Positions 1 through 5,350 of a DNA stretch of 5,350 nucleotides are shown here, in pieces. How positions within the stretch are numbered: position 1 is the first letter of the stretch; each line of letters begins with the position of its first letter. Location: assembly GCA_009839775.1 (NCBI GenBank), contig VXOZ01000396.1, forward strand, positions 1,942 through 7,291, given 5' to 3'. The notes below the pieces were generated by a model. The model did not search any database and was not told where the DNA came from. It was given only the letters and a program-made list of their open reading frames with translations. The DNA comes from Chloroflexota bacterium (GTDB taxonomy: Bacteria > Chloroflexota > UBA11872 > VXOZ01). The position numbers were made by a program, and so were the translations under genes.

Positions 1-177
1 TTATTTTCCCTCCTTCGCGCCATGGTGTGTTTGGTGTGTTTTTTTTTTTTATAATCTGCCGGGGGGGGGGTGCCCCACACCCCCCCCCCCCCCGACGACA
101 GTCGAGCTTACGCCTGTTACAATCGTCATCTCACTGCTTTGCTGTCAGCGCCGTGGGGATGTGGCAGGTATCGGCTG
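1..177. other. Noncoding window edge with homopolymer runs
   Basis: No credible gene is visible here. The short frames that cross it are built from homopolymer translations (phenylalanine, proline and glycine runs) and have no ribosome binding site. The first 93 bases are low complexity. Bases 94-177 are ordinary mixed sequence downstream of the stop codon of the minus-strand enolase-family gene. I see no tRNA, no recognisable promoter, and no classical terminator with a U tract on the minus strand, where one would be expected. The stretch may be a contig end. Confidence 0.7.
39..93. repeat. T12 / G10 / C14 homopolymers forming a G:C inverted repeat
   Basis: There are 12 T at 39-50, 10 G at 61-70 and 14 C at 80-93, with only about ten bases between the G and C tracts. 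The G and C tracts could pair into a 10-bp all-GC stem around the loop at 71-79. A short direct repeat, GGTGTGTTT, lies just upstream at about 24-42. Read in the direction of the minus-strand gene, the stem is followed by A residues rather than U, so it is not a normal intrinsic terminator for that gene. Homopolymers of this length and purity are rare in GC-rich bacterial chromosomes. Sequencing or assembly error at a contig end is a serious alternative. Confidence 0.7.
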
Positions 178-1317
178 CTACACTACCGTGTGCGCGTCGA
201 TGTAGTCCCAGTTGATGTCCCAGCCGAGGCCGGGGGCTTGGGAAACGTGGACGTTGCCTTCTGCATCCATGGGGTCGGACTTGCTGTTTAGCCAGGGCTC
301 GACCTCATCGTAGTCGAGGTGGGGGTGCAACAGGCCGCGCTCGTAGTACTTGCCGGGGTAGTTCATGGCGCAGAGCGCGTGGAGGTTGCCGGGCCCGCCG
401 CCGTGCACCTCCATTTGCACGTTGAAGGCCTCGCAGAGGTGGACGACCTTCATGAGGGGCGTGATGCCGCCCACGTCACCCACGCCGCCGCGGCTGATGT
501 CGGAAGCGCCGCGGGCAATCCACTCGGCGCGGGTGTACATCTTGCCATCGGCGGTTTCCGGGCCGACCACGGGAATATCAAGCTGGTCGGCCAGCCAGAT
601 ATATGACGATGTGCTGAACTCGTCCATGGGCTCCTCGAACCAGTAGTAGCCGAGCTCTTCCAGTGCCCTGCCGATGAAGAGCGCGTCCGCGCGGCTGTAG
701 AAGTGGTAGCAGTCGAGCATGAGGTCCATCTCGTCGCCCACGGCCTCGCTTACGGCGGCACAGGCGGCGACGTCCATCTTGGGATCCGGCGCCCAGGCGA
801 TGGGCGGCATCCAGGTATGGAGCTTAAAGGCCGGATAGCCGCGCTCTTTGCACTGCAGCGCGAATGCTCCGTATTCCTCCGGCGTGCTCAGCCCGCCGGG
901 AATCTCGTCGCCGCACATGGTGCTGGCGTAGGCCGGCACCTTGTCACGGGTCGCGCCGAGCAGCTTATAGACCGGCTGGCCGAGGGTGCGTCCCACCAGG
1001 TCCCAGATCGCCATGTCTACGGCGCTCAGGGCGCGGTCCGTGAGGTCGCGGGACATGCGCTGCCAGTGGTGCAAGGTCTTCCAAATGCGCTCGCGGTACA
1101 TGGGGTCTTCGCCAATGATGGCGGGCTTGATGACGTTTTCCAGCACCTGCGGGCTCGGCGCGCCAAAACAGTAGCCGACCGCGCCATCATCCGTGACAAC
1201 GGTGAGGAGCGACTGTGTGGCCTCGTGCTCCGGCCCGGGATGCGTATGCCCTTCGGTGTCCCGCACGATGCGGGAGGGATAGGTGAACGTGTGGATGTGC
1301 ATGTCAACGATTTTCAT
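178..1317 (-). CDS. Enolase-superfamily (mandelate racemase/muconate lactonizing enzyme-like) protein, probable sugar-acid dehydratase
   Basis: Seen: 379 residues, a usual length for this family. The N-terminal capping domain is followed by AVDMAIWDLVGRTLGQPVYK near residues 99-118, a family hallmark. The barrel domain then carries FKLHTW (K165, H167), LMLDCYH (D202), WFEEP (E228/E229), VVGPE (E254), a GGIT motif at 283-286, and VHGGG (H305). Known of the family: the enzymes remove a proton next to a carboxylate using a divalent metal held by three acidic residues; D202, one of E228/E229 and E254 fit that role, and many members dehydrate sugar acids. Odd: the Asp that normally partners the barrel His (QPDV in many relatives) aligns to Gly278 (sequence SRGGV), and the second base motif is K-x-H rather than K-x-K. 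Start: the ATG at 1317 is chosen because GAGG lies 8 bases upstream. The longer frame to 1362 adds 15 residues that enter a repeat and has no ribosome binding site. The substrate cannot be assigned. The protein is presumably cytoplasmic and is transcribed divergently from the aminotransferase gene. Confidence 0.9.
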   Translation of the reverse strand: MKIVDMHIHTFTYPSRIVRDTEGHTHPGPEHEATQSLLTVVTDDGAVGYCFGAPSPQVLENVIKPAIIGEDPMYRERIWKTLHHWQRMSRDLTDRALSAVDMAIWDLVGRTLGQPVYKLLGATRDKVPAYASTMCGDEIPGGLSTPEEYGAFALQCKERGYPAFKLHTWMPPIAWAPDPKMDVAACAAVSEAVGDEMDLMLDCYHFYSRADALFIGRALEELGYYWFEEPMDEFSTSSYIWLADQLDIPVVGPETADGKMYTRAEWIARGASDISRGGVGDVGGITPLMKVVHLCEAFNVQMEVHGGGPGNLHALCAMNYPGKYYERGLLHPHLDYDEVEPWLNSKSDPMDAEGNVHVSQAPGLGWDINWDYIDAHTVV

Positions 1318-1325
1318 GTGATTAA

Positions 1326-1329
1326 CCTC
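1326..1329 (-). promoter_or_regulatory. Ribosome binding site for the enolase-family gene
   Basis: Reading the minus strand, GAGG lies 8 bases before the ATG at 1317. This spacing decides the start in favour of MKIVDMHIHTF over the longer frame beginning at 1362. Confidence 0.7.
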
Positions 1330-1359
1330 GGTCTTGTTCATGTGTGCCAGTTTGGATGC

Positions 1360-1427
1360 CAAGAGGCGGAGGACAAGCCTGCGCCACCGCGCGAAAAGCC
1401 CAAGAGGCGGGGGACAAGCCCCCGCGC
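1360..1427. repeat. Two tandem copies of a GC-rich hairpin repeat
   Basis: The unit AAGAGGCGG(A/G)GGACAAGCC occurs at 1361 and again at 1402, 41 bases apart; the first 24 bases match at 21 positions. Copy 2 is a perfect 7-bp inverted repeat, GCGGGGG (1407-1413) and CCCCCGC (1419-1425), around the loop ACAAG. Copy 1 forms the same stem at 1366-1372 and 1378-1384 with one mismatch. Neither copy is followed by a T tract on either strand, so a classical terminator is unlikely. The form resembles the small palindromic elements scattered between genes in some environmental bacterial genomes (inference). It sits between two divergent genes, so it could also affect their leaders. Confidence 0.75.
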
Positions 1428-1513
1428 TACAAAGTCAATCAAGCCTACCCTGCCGCTCATGGTACTATATCCCATACTGACGACGACTAAAGGCCTTTGA
1501 ATTCGCAGTGAGT

Positions 1514-1519
1514 GAGGAG
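1514..1519 (+). promoter_or_regulatory. Ribosome binding site for the aminotransferase gene
   Basis: GAGGAG lies 8 bases before the GTG at 1528 but only 2 bases before the in-frame GTG at 1522. The spacing therefore favours 1528, giving the N-terminus MAKLAINGG, which is a common beginning in this family. Confidence 0.75.
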
Positions 1520-1527
1520 TAGTGCCC

Positions 1528-2826
1528 GTGGCAAAGCTAGCGATTAATGGCGGGGAGAAGCTGCGCCAGACACCCTTTGGCAGTTGGCCGCTGGTAGACG
1601 AGGCAACGGTTGACGCGGTAACGGATGTGCTGCGCAGCGCCCGCTGGAATCGGCGGCGCGACGGTACGCGTACACGCGAATTCGAGCAGCAGTATGCGCG
1701 TTACCACGATTGCGAATACGGCCTCTGCGTGAGCAGCGGCACGGCCGCGCTCGAAGTGGCCGTGCGTGCCGCCGGGGTCGAGATTGGCGATGAAGTTATC
1801 GTGCCGCCGTATTCGTTCATGGCCACGGCCAGCGCGCCGCTGCAGGCGGGCGCTGTGCCGGTGTTCGTCGACATTGATCCGGAAACCTACAACCTGAATC
1901 CCGCTCTGGTCGAAGACCACATCACGGAGAAGACGCGCGCCATCTTCGCCGTGCACTTCGGCGGCCTGCCCGCCGACATGGACGCTATCAATGCCATCGC
2001 GCGCAAGCACAATTTGCTCGTGTTGGAGGACTGCGCCCACGCCCACGGCGGCAGGCACGCGCAGGGCAAGCTGGGGTCGCTGGGCGACGCGGCCGGTTGG
2101 AGTTTCCAGGCCAGCAAGAACCTCACCAGCGGCGAGGGCGGCTGCGTGACGACGAATAACGAGGACATCTACAAGCGCGCGGTCTATGCCCACGATTTCT
2201 GGCGTTCGCACGTGGAGCTCGAGGACGACATCTACAACGATCCCATCGACACGCAGTTTCCGGTGCTTTCCTGGAACTACCGCATGTCGGAGATAATGGG
2301 CGCGATCCTGCACTCGCAGTTCGGCAATTTGGAGGAGTGGGCGGCGCGCCGGCATGAGAATTTCACCTACCTCGCTTCGCGTCTGGCTGAAATCGAGGGC
2401 CTGGCCAACGTACGCGTGGACCCGTATGTGAAACGCAACGCGCTCCACATTTTCATCTTTAAGTACATAAATGCCGAGGCCTTTGCGGGCGCGCCGCGCG
2501 AGCTCGTCGCCAAGGCCGTGGCCGCGGAAGGCGTCCCGTGCAGCATCGGCTATGTGCGTCCCCTGCACAAGCACCCGCTGTTCCAGGACGCCCTGCATGG
2601 CGCACTGCGCAGCGGCTTCCCGCTCACCAGCCACTACTACGGCCGCGAGATGGACTACCGCAAAGTGGAGTGCCCCGAGGCCGAACGCCTCTGCCGCGAG
2701 GAGAGCCTCTGGATCGGCCAACCGGCCTTCCTGGGTACGAAAGAAGATATGGACGACATCGCCGACGCGTTTGTGAAGGTGCAGGAAAACGCGGCGGAAC
2801 TGCGGTCGCTGGCGGTGGTGAATTGA
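1528..2826 (+). CDS. DegT/DnrJ/EryC1/StrS family PLP-dependent aminotransferase
   Basis: Seen: 432 residues with the full set of fold-type I landmarks of this family: AINGG at the N-terminus, VSSGTAALE (about 68-76) for phosphate binding, GDEVIVPPYSF (about 87-97), AVPVFVDID (about 109-117), LEDCAHAHGG (D168, expected to pair with the PLP ring nitrogen), SFQASKNLTSGEGG with K197 as the expected Schiff-base lysine, NYRMSEIMGA (about 250-259), and PLHKHPLF (about 345-352). Known of the family: members transfer an amino group, usually from glutamate or glutamine, to keto sugars or related cyclic ketones, and some act as AHBA synthase-like or dehydratase variants. Because the lysine is present, it is unlikely to be a His-type dehydratase such as ColD. 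The gene starts with GTG and is clearly GC-rich, like the enolase-family gene. The substrate is unknown. Proximity to the divergent sugar-acid enzyme hints at carbohydrate metabolism, but no neighbouring nucleotide-sugar gene is visible to support a specific pathway. Confidence 0.93.
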   Translation: MAKLAINGGEKLRQTPFGSWPLVDEATVDAVTDVLRSARWNRRRDGTRTREFEQQYARYHDCEYGLCVSSGTAALEVAVRAAGVEIGDEVIVPPYSFMATASAPLQAGAVPVFVDIDPETYNLNPALVEDHITEKTRAIFAVHFGGLPADMDAINAIARKHNLLVLEDCAHAHGGRHAQGKLGSLGDAAGWSFQASKNLTSGEGGCVTTNNEDIYKRAVYAHDFWRSHVELEDDIYNDPIDTQFPVLSWNYRMSEIMGAILHSQFGNLEEWAARRHENFTYLASRLAEIEGLANVRVDPYVKRNALHIFIFKYINAEAFAGAPRELVAKAVAAEGVPCSIGYVRPLHKHPLFQDALHGALRSGFPLTSHYYGREMDYRKVECPEAERLCREESLWIGQPAFLGTKEDMDDIADAFVKVQENAAELRSLAVVN

Positions 2827-2970
2827 GTGCAGCTAGCGGTCAGCATGGATTTCTCTCTTGCAGCCACCTTGACTGTCGCATACGCAGCCTAATTCGACAC
2901 AGCACGAGCCTTTAGCATCGCTGTGTGCGGCAGCAAGTCTAGAGACACGTCCTACGGCTAGCGAAGCTCC

Positions 2971-3000
2971 TTGCAAGTTTGGGATAAGCAAAAGTATCCT
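2971..3000 (+). promoter_or_regulatory. Weak candidate promoter before the secreted-protein gene
   Basis: TTGCAA (2971-2976) and TATCCT (2995-3000) are each four-of-six matches to -35 and -10 hexamers with 18 bases between them. Transcription would begin only just before the ribosome binding site, leaving a very short leader. The rest of the 195-bp gap from 2827 shows no clear terminator or RNA gene. A TTGACT at 2869-2874 lacks a matching -10. Low confidence. Confidence 0.25.
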
Positions 3001-3006
3001 ATGTGC

Positions 3007-3013
3007 GAGGAGG
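3007..3013 (+). promoter_or_regulatory. Ribosome binding site for the secreted-protein gene
   Basis: GAGGAGG lies 8 bases before the ATG at 3022. It fixes the start so that the protein begins directly with its signal peptide, rather than at the TTG at 2971 or the ATG at 3001. Confidence 0.85.
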
Positions 3014-3021
3014 ATAGTCGT

Positions 3022-4455
3022 ATGTATCGCACTATCGTCTCGCTCGTAGTAGGCGTTATCTTGACATTATTTGCCAGCGCCACCATTCACGCTAGTGGCG
3101 ACTGTCAGTTCGTCCTAGGCTTCAAGACGCTCCGCGACCTCATCGGCCATGACATCGTCGGCGAGTGCCTGGAAGATCAACGCTATGCCGCCAACGGCAA
3201 CAGCGAGCAGCACACCACCGGCGGCCTGCTGGTCTGGCGCAAGGCCGACAACTGGACCGCTTTCACCGACGGCTACCGCACCTGGCTCAACGGCCCCAAC
3301 GGTCTCCAACAACGACTCAATACCGAGCGCTTTGAATGGGAGGCCGACTATGCCGACTTCGCTTCACCGTCATCAGTACCCGCGCTCACCCACGACGCGC
3401 TGCTCAATGCTGAGTTGCAGACTGCATTGTTTGCGGGGAGATTCGCGTTCAACGACGCGCGTGTGCGGTTACGAGACGGCATCTATGAGGACGTATATCG
3501 CTATGAGTCCAACGGGTCTATTCTTGAGCATCCAAGAACTACACGTCTGTGGGATGAGCACCCTATTGCTTTCGGCGATCTAAATGGTAATGGCATAGAG
3601 GATGCAGTGGTGATTGTGGGCATTTGGGAAGGTGGGAATATCGTTCACAAATACCTCACAGGGTTCCGCAATGACGATGGCGTGCCGGGACATGTTGCAT
3701 CCGTCTTGCTAGGCGCCAATATTGGCATTGACTCGATGACAATCTCAGGTGGAGTCGTTACGGTTCTGACGAGACGACTTGGGCTGAATGACCCCAACTG
3801 CTGTCCCACTCGAGAGGTCACACTAGAGTATCAGTTGGCCAGCAGTGAGTGGCACTTGTTAAGGGAAATGGCCAATCAGCCAACGCCACCTTCTGCTCCT
3901 GAGATGATTATATGGCCGTGGAACAGAGAGATAAGCGCGGATGACATGCTTCACCTGCAACTGGAAAAGCGCGGCTTAAATCGAAGCTCTACAATGTACC
4001 TCTTTCTGCGAGATGCCCTGCGATTGTACGCCTATAGCGCTTATCCGGTGTACTTGGCATACCTGGATTCTCTGGGCGTCGCGGTGAAGGACGTAGGGAA
4101 CTCAGAGAATTGGGACAACTTCGTCTACGCGTATCTCATGAATTCAGAATACCGGAGCGGAGTCAACAGCACTACACGTAAGTACTTAGAGACTACCGAG
4201 TACTTGGGGCCGATCCTGGCCACGTTCTTGAAGGGTGAAATCTACGGTCCGCTGCGCGACAAAGTTGACTTCTTGTCTTTGATGGGCAACGCAGTTTGGT
4301 TTAGTTATGGCCCAGGATGGTACCGTGGCGAAGGAGATTCATGGCAGGGAGAGTGTCGATCAGGGTGCGAAAAGGTGAGAGATGGCCTAGTGGAACTTAC
4401 GATGAACAATGACATTTACTCACTCCAGAGGTTACCAAATCCCTGGAAGAAGTAG
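3022..4455 (+). CDS. Secreted multi-module protein of unknown function
   Basis: Seen: 477 residues. Residues 1-24 form a signal peptide: a short charged start (MYR), a hydrophobic core (IVSLVVGVILTLFA) and a likely cut near A24, with alternatives near A20. Residues about 28-107 form a compact module (FVLGFKTLRDLIG, then GGLLVWRKADNWTAF and NGPNGLQQRLNTERFEWE) that I remember as a recurring exported module in Chloroflexota. Residues about 120-285 form a second domain with FGDLNGNGIEDAVVIV (D186-L-N-G-N-G, resembling an FG-GAP or calcium loop) and NDPNCCPTREVTLEY (C260, C261), also familiar from exported Chloroflexota proteins without a known function. Residues about 294-477 form a tyrosine-rich C-terminal domain with ECRSGC (C444, C449) that I do not recognise. 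Cysteine pairs are compatible with disulfides outside the cytoplasm. No catalytic motif stands out. Odd: module 1 is about 62% GC by hand count and the following domains about 45-51%. The start is fixed by GAGGAGG upstream. The next gene begins 46 bases downstream. Confidence 0.85.
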   Translation: MYRTIVSLVVGVILTLFASATIHASGDCQFVLGFKTLRDLIGHDIVGECLEDQRYAANGNSEQHTTGGLLVWRKADNWTAFTDGYRTWLNGPNGLQQRLNTERFEWEADYADFASPSSVPALTHDALLNAELQTALFAGRFAFNDARVRLRDGIYEDVYRYESNGSILEHPRTTRLWDEHPIAFGDLNGNGIEDAVVIVGIWEGGNIVHKYLTGFRNDDGVPGHVASVLLGANIGIDSMTISGGVVTVLTRRLGLNDPNCCPTREVTLEYQLASSEWHLLREMANQPTPPSAPEMIIWPWNREISADDMLHLQLEKRGLNRSSTMYLFLRDALRLYAYSAYPVYLAYLDSLGVAVKDVGNSENWDNFVYAYLMNSEYRSGVNSTTRKYLETTEYLGPILATFLKGEIYGPLRDKVDFLSLMGNAVWFSYGPGWYRGEGDSWQGECRSGCEKVRDGLVELTMNNDIYSLQRLPNPWKK

Positions 4456-4501
4456 AGCTATCAGGCTGGTTACTCGCTCTTTACGGGATCGCTACAATAG
4501 G

Positions 4502-4942
4502 ATGGTAGGTACCTTGTTGACCGATGACGAGTTCTCCTCCATATTGGAGGATTTCTCAAAGAGAATTGAGGGGGACATTACTTGGGTAGAGGACAAGAAT
4601 CATTTGCCTGCCTGGACATTTAGCGTCTTGGTAGAATCAGAGGCGGGCTGGCCGTTATCTGTTAATGGCAGCTACAATCCAAGAACGCGGAGGTTGTCTT
4701 ACGCACTCATCTTGCAAACGGAAGGCCGCATCTACGGCCTTGATATGGGCAAGAGGCATCGCAATCCGCGAGGCGAACAGGTTGGCAGAAAGCACAAACA
4801 TCGCTGGTCGGAGCGGTATAGGGATAAGGTAGCTTACACACCCAACGACATAACGGCATCGGCCGCTGATCCCGCGGCCGTTTGGAGAGAATTTTGCGCA
4901 GAAGCCCAAATCCAGCACAATGGAAATCTAAGAAGAAGATAG
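4502..4942 (+). CDS. DUF6978-like small protein of unknown function
   Basis: Seen: 146 residues with no signal peptide or membrane segment. The N-terminus (LLTDDEFSSILEDF) is helical and acidic. The middle (residues about 38-80) looks like beta strands, with LSYALILQTEGRIYGLDMG. A conserved-looking core follows: GLDMGKRHRNP (about 79-89), KHKHRW (H98, H100, W102), and RDKVAYTPNDIT (about 107-118). The C-terminal helix has AVWREFCAEAQI, then a basic tail. The His- and Asp-rich core resembles the LD..HxNP...H.H pattern I remember for DUF6978; this is recognition from memory and moderately sure. It could be a nuclease-like or metal-binding fold, but nothing proves this. Start: ATG at 4502 has a weak upstream site, while TTG at 4514 would give MLTDDEF, a typical family beginning. 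The frame is open back to 4409, but that part overlaps the upstream gene. The gene lies 46 bases after the secreted-protein gene and 22 before the DUF1828-like gene. Confidence 0.75.
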   Translation: MVGTLLTDDEFSSILEDFSKRIEGDITWVEDKNHLPAWTFSVLVESEAGWPLSVNGSYNPRTRRLSYALILQTEGRIYGLDMGKRHRNPRGEQVGRKHKHRWSERYRDKVAYTPNDITASAADPAAVWREFCAEAQIQHNGNLRRR

Positions 4943-4948
4943 CCAATC

Positions 4949-4956
4949 AAAGGAGG
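4949..4956 (+). promoter_or_regulatory. Strong ribosome binding site for the DUF1828-like gene
   Basis: AAAGGAGG is a near-perfect Shine-Dalgarno sequence placed 8 bases before the ATG at 4965. It sits inside the 22-base gap after the DUF6978-like gene. That arrangement fits a two-gene transcript in which the second protein may be made at a higher level. Confidence 0.9.
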
Positions 4957-4964
4957 TTGCTCTG

Positions 4965-5350
4965 ATGGACAATGCATTAATGCAGCGCGAACTTGGGGCA
5001 CTCTTTACCTATTCCGAAGAAGACATGTACGAGCAGATTAGCACACCATTCTTATATCCAGACGGTGACAACATTGACGTGTTCTTGATGTTTCAGGATG
5101 AGGCGATATTGGTTGCTGATCTCGGAGAGACTATGGCCTGGCTTTATTCGCAGTCACTCTCTATGCGCCTGTCAAGTAAGCAGATTGGGCTCGTCGCGGA
5201 CATTTGCGCTACCCACGGGGTTGGATTTGTAAACGGCGTTATTGAGACGCGCTGCGACTCAAGTGATGTAGCCTCCGCTGTTTTTCGAGTTGCGCAGGTT
5301 GCGTCGAGAGTCTCTGACCTGTGGCTCACGTTTCGAGCACGTACGCCACC
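4965..5350 (+). CDS. DUF1828-domain protein, 3' end beyond window
   Basis: Seen: an open frame of 128 codons from an ATG with a near-perfect ribosome binding site, running to the window edge without a stop. My reading of the frame gives TPFLYPDGDNIDVFLM (27-42), ILVADLGETMAWL (48-60), THGVGF (83-88), and AVFRVAQVASRVSDLW (105-120) followed by LTFRAR. The TPF-PDGD, D-LGET and RV-DLW elements match what I remember of DUF1828 proteins, a small uncharacterised family whose members often carry a C-terminal DUF1829 part; that part would lie beyond the window. There is no signal peptide or membrane segment, so the protein is presumably cytoplasmic. It is probably co-transcribed with the DUF6978-like gene 22 bases upstream. 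The biochemical role is unknown. I am fairly sure of the gene and less sure of the family number. Confidence 0.82.
   Translation, partial: MDNALMQRELGALFTYSEEDMYEQISTPFLYPDGDNIDVFLMFQDEAILVADLGETMAWLYSQSLSMRLSSKQIGLVADICATHGVGFVNGVIETRCDSSDVASAVFRVAQVASRVSDLWLTFRARTP

Noticed and set aside
1407..1425. Perfect hairpin as an intrinsic terminator
   Set aside because: No T tract follows on either strand, and the hairpin lies between the 5' ends of two divergent genes, where neither transcript would end.
1360..1427. CRISPR array
   Set aside because: There are only two imperfect copies with a 17-base gap between the 24-base units, no further repeats and no cas gene.
703..1500. Plus-strand open frame opposite the enolase-family gene
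   Set aside because: It is antisense to a well-supported enzyme gene, has no recognisable domain, and reads through the hairpin repeats.
1537..2721. Long minus-strand open frame opposite the aminotransferase gene
   Set aside because: It is a shadow of GC-rich coding sequence. The plus strand encodes a complete aminotransferase with all expected motifs, while the minus-strand translation has no recognisable domain.
2869..2896. TTGACT as the -35 of a promoter
   Set aside because: No acceptable -10 hexamer lies 15-19 bases downstream; the best candidate, TAATTC, matches poorly.
2971..3021. Longer start (TTG 2971 or ATG 3001) for the secreted-protein gene
   Set aside because: It would bury the signal peptide behind a charged segment, and the strong GAGGAGG at 3007-3013 serves the ATG at 3022.
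4409..4501. N-terminal extension of the DUF6978-like gene, overlapping the end of the secreted-protein gene
   Set aside because: The extension has no ribosome binding site, its first 47 bases lie inside the upstream gene, and the family-like sequence begins only at about 4514.
4655..4946. Minus-strand frames opposite the DUF6978-like gene
   Set aside because: They are shadow frames without a ribosome binding site or a recognisable domain; the plus-strand gene explains the stretch.

Overview
The window looks like a fragment from an uncultivated, moderately GC-rich bacterium. The best lineage clue is the exported protein at 3022-4455. Its N-terminal module (TTGGLLVWRKADNWTAFTDG and following) and its middle DLNGNG...CCPT domain are combinations I remember mainly from Chloroflexota genomes. 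This assignment rests on remembered families, not on a search. Starts were chosen by Shine-Dalgarno position, and three genes were shortened relative to their longest open frames.

Layout. Positions 1-177 are noncoding and begin with long T, G and C homopolymers that look like a contig edge or an assembly problem. Positions 178-1317 (minus) encode an enolase-superfamily sugar-acid dehydratase-like enzyme. A 210-bp divergent intergenic region follows, holding two copies of a GC-rich hairpin repeat. Positions 1528-2826 (plus) encode a DegT/DnrJ/EryC1/StrS-type PLP aminotransferase. After a 195-bp gap, 3022-4455 encodes a secreted multi-module protein of unknown function. Two small genes follow closely on the same strand. 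The one at 4502-4942 resembles DUF6978. The one at 4965 onward resembles DUF1828 and runs off the window end with no stop.

How the genes may work together. The dehydratase and the aminotransferase diverge from a shared intergenic region and both belong to families acting on sugars or sugar acids, so they may share a carbohydrate pathway; this is inference only. The right side is different. GC content drops from about 62% to about 45-50% part-way through the secreted-protein gene and stays lower through the DUF6978/DUF1828 pair. That suggests an accessory, possibly transferred segment. The DUF6978-DUF1828 pair is the best candidate for an undescribed system: two small, probably cytoplasmic proteins, 22 bp apart, with a strong ribosome binding site before the second, and no established function that I know of.
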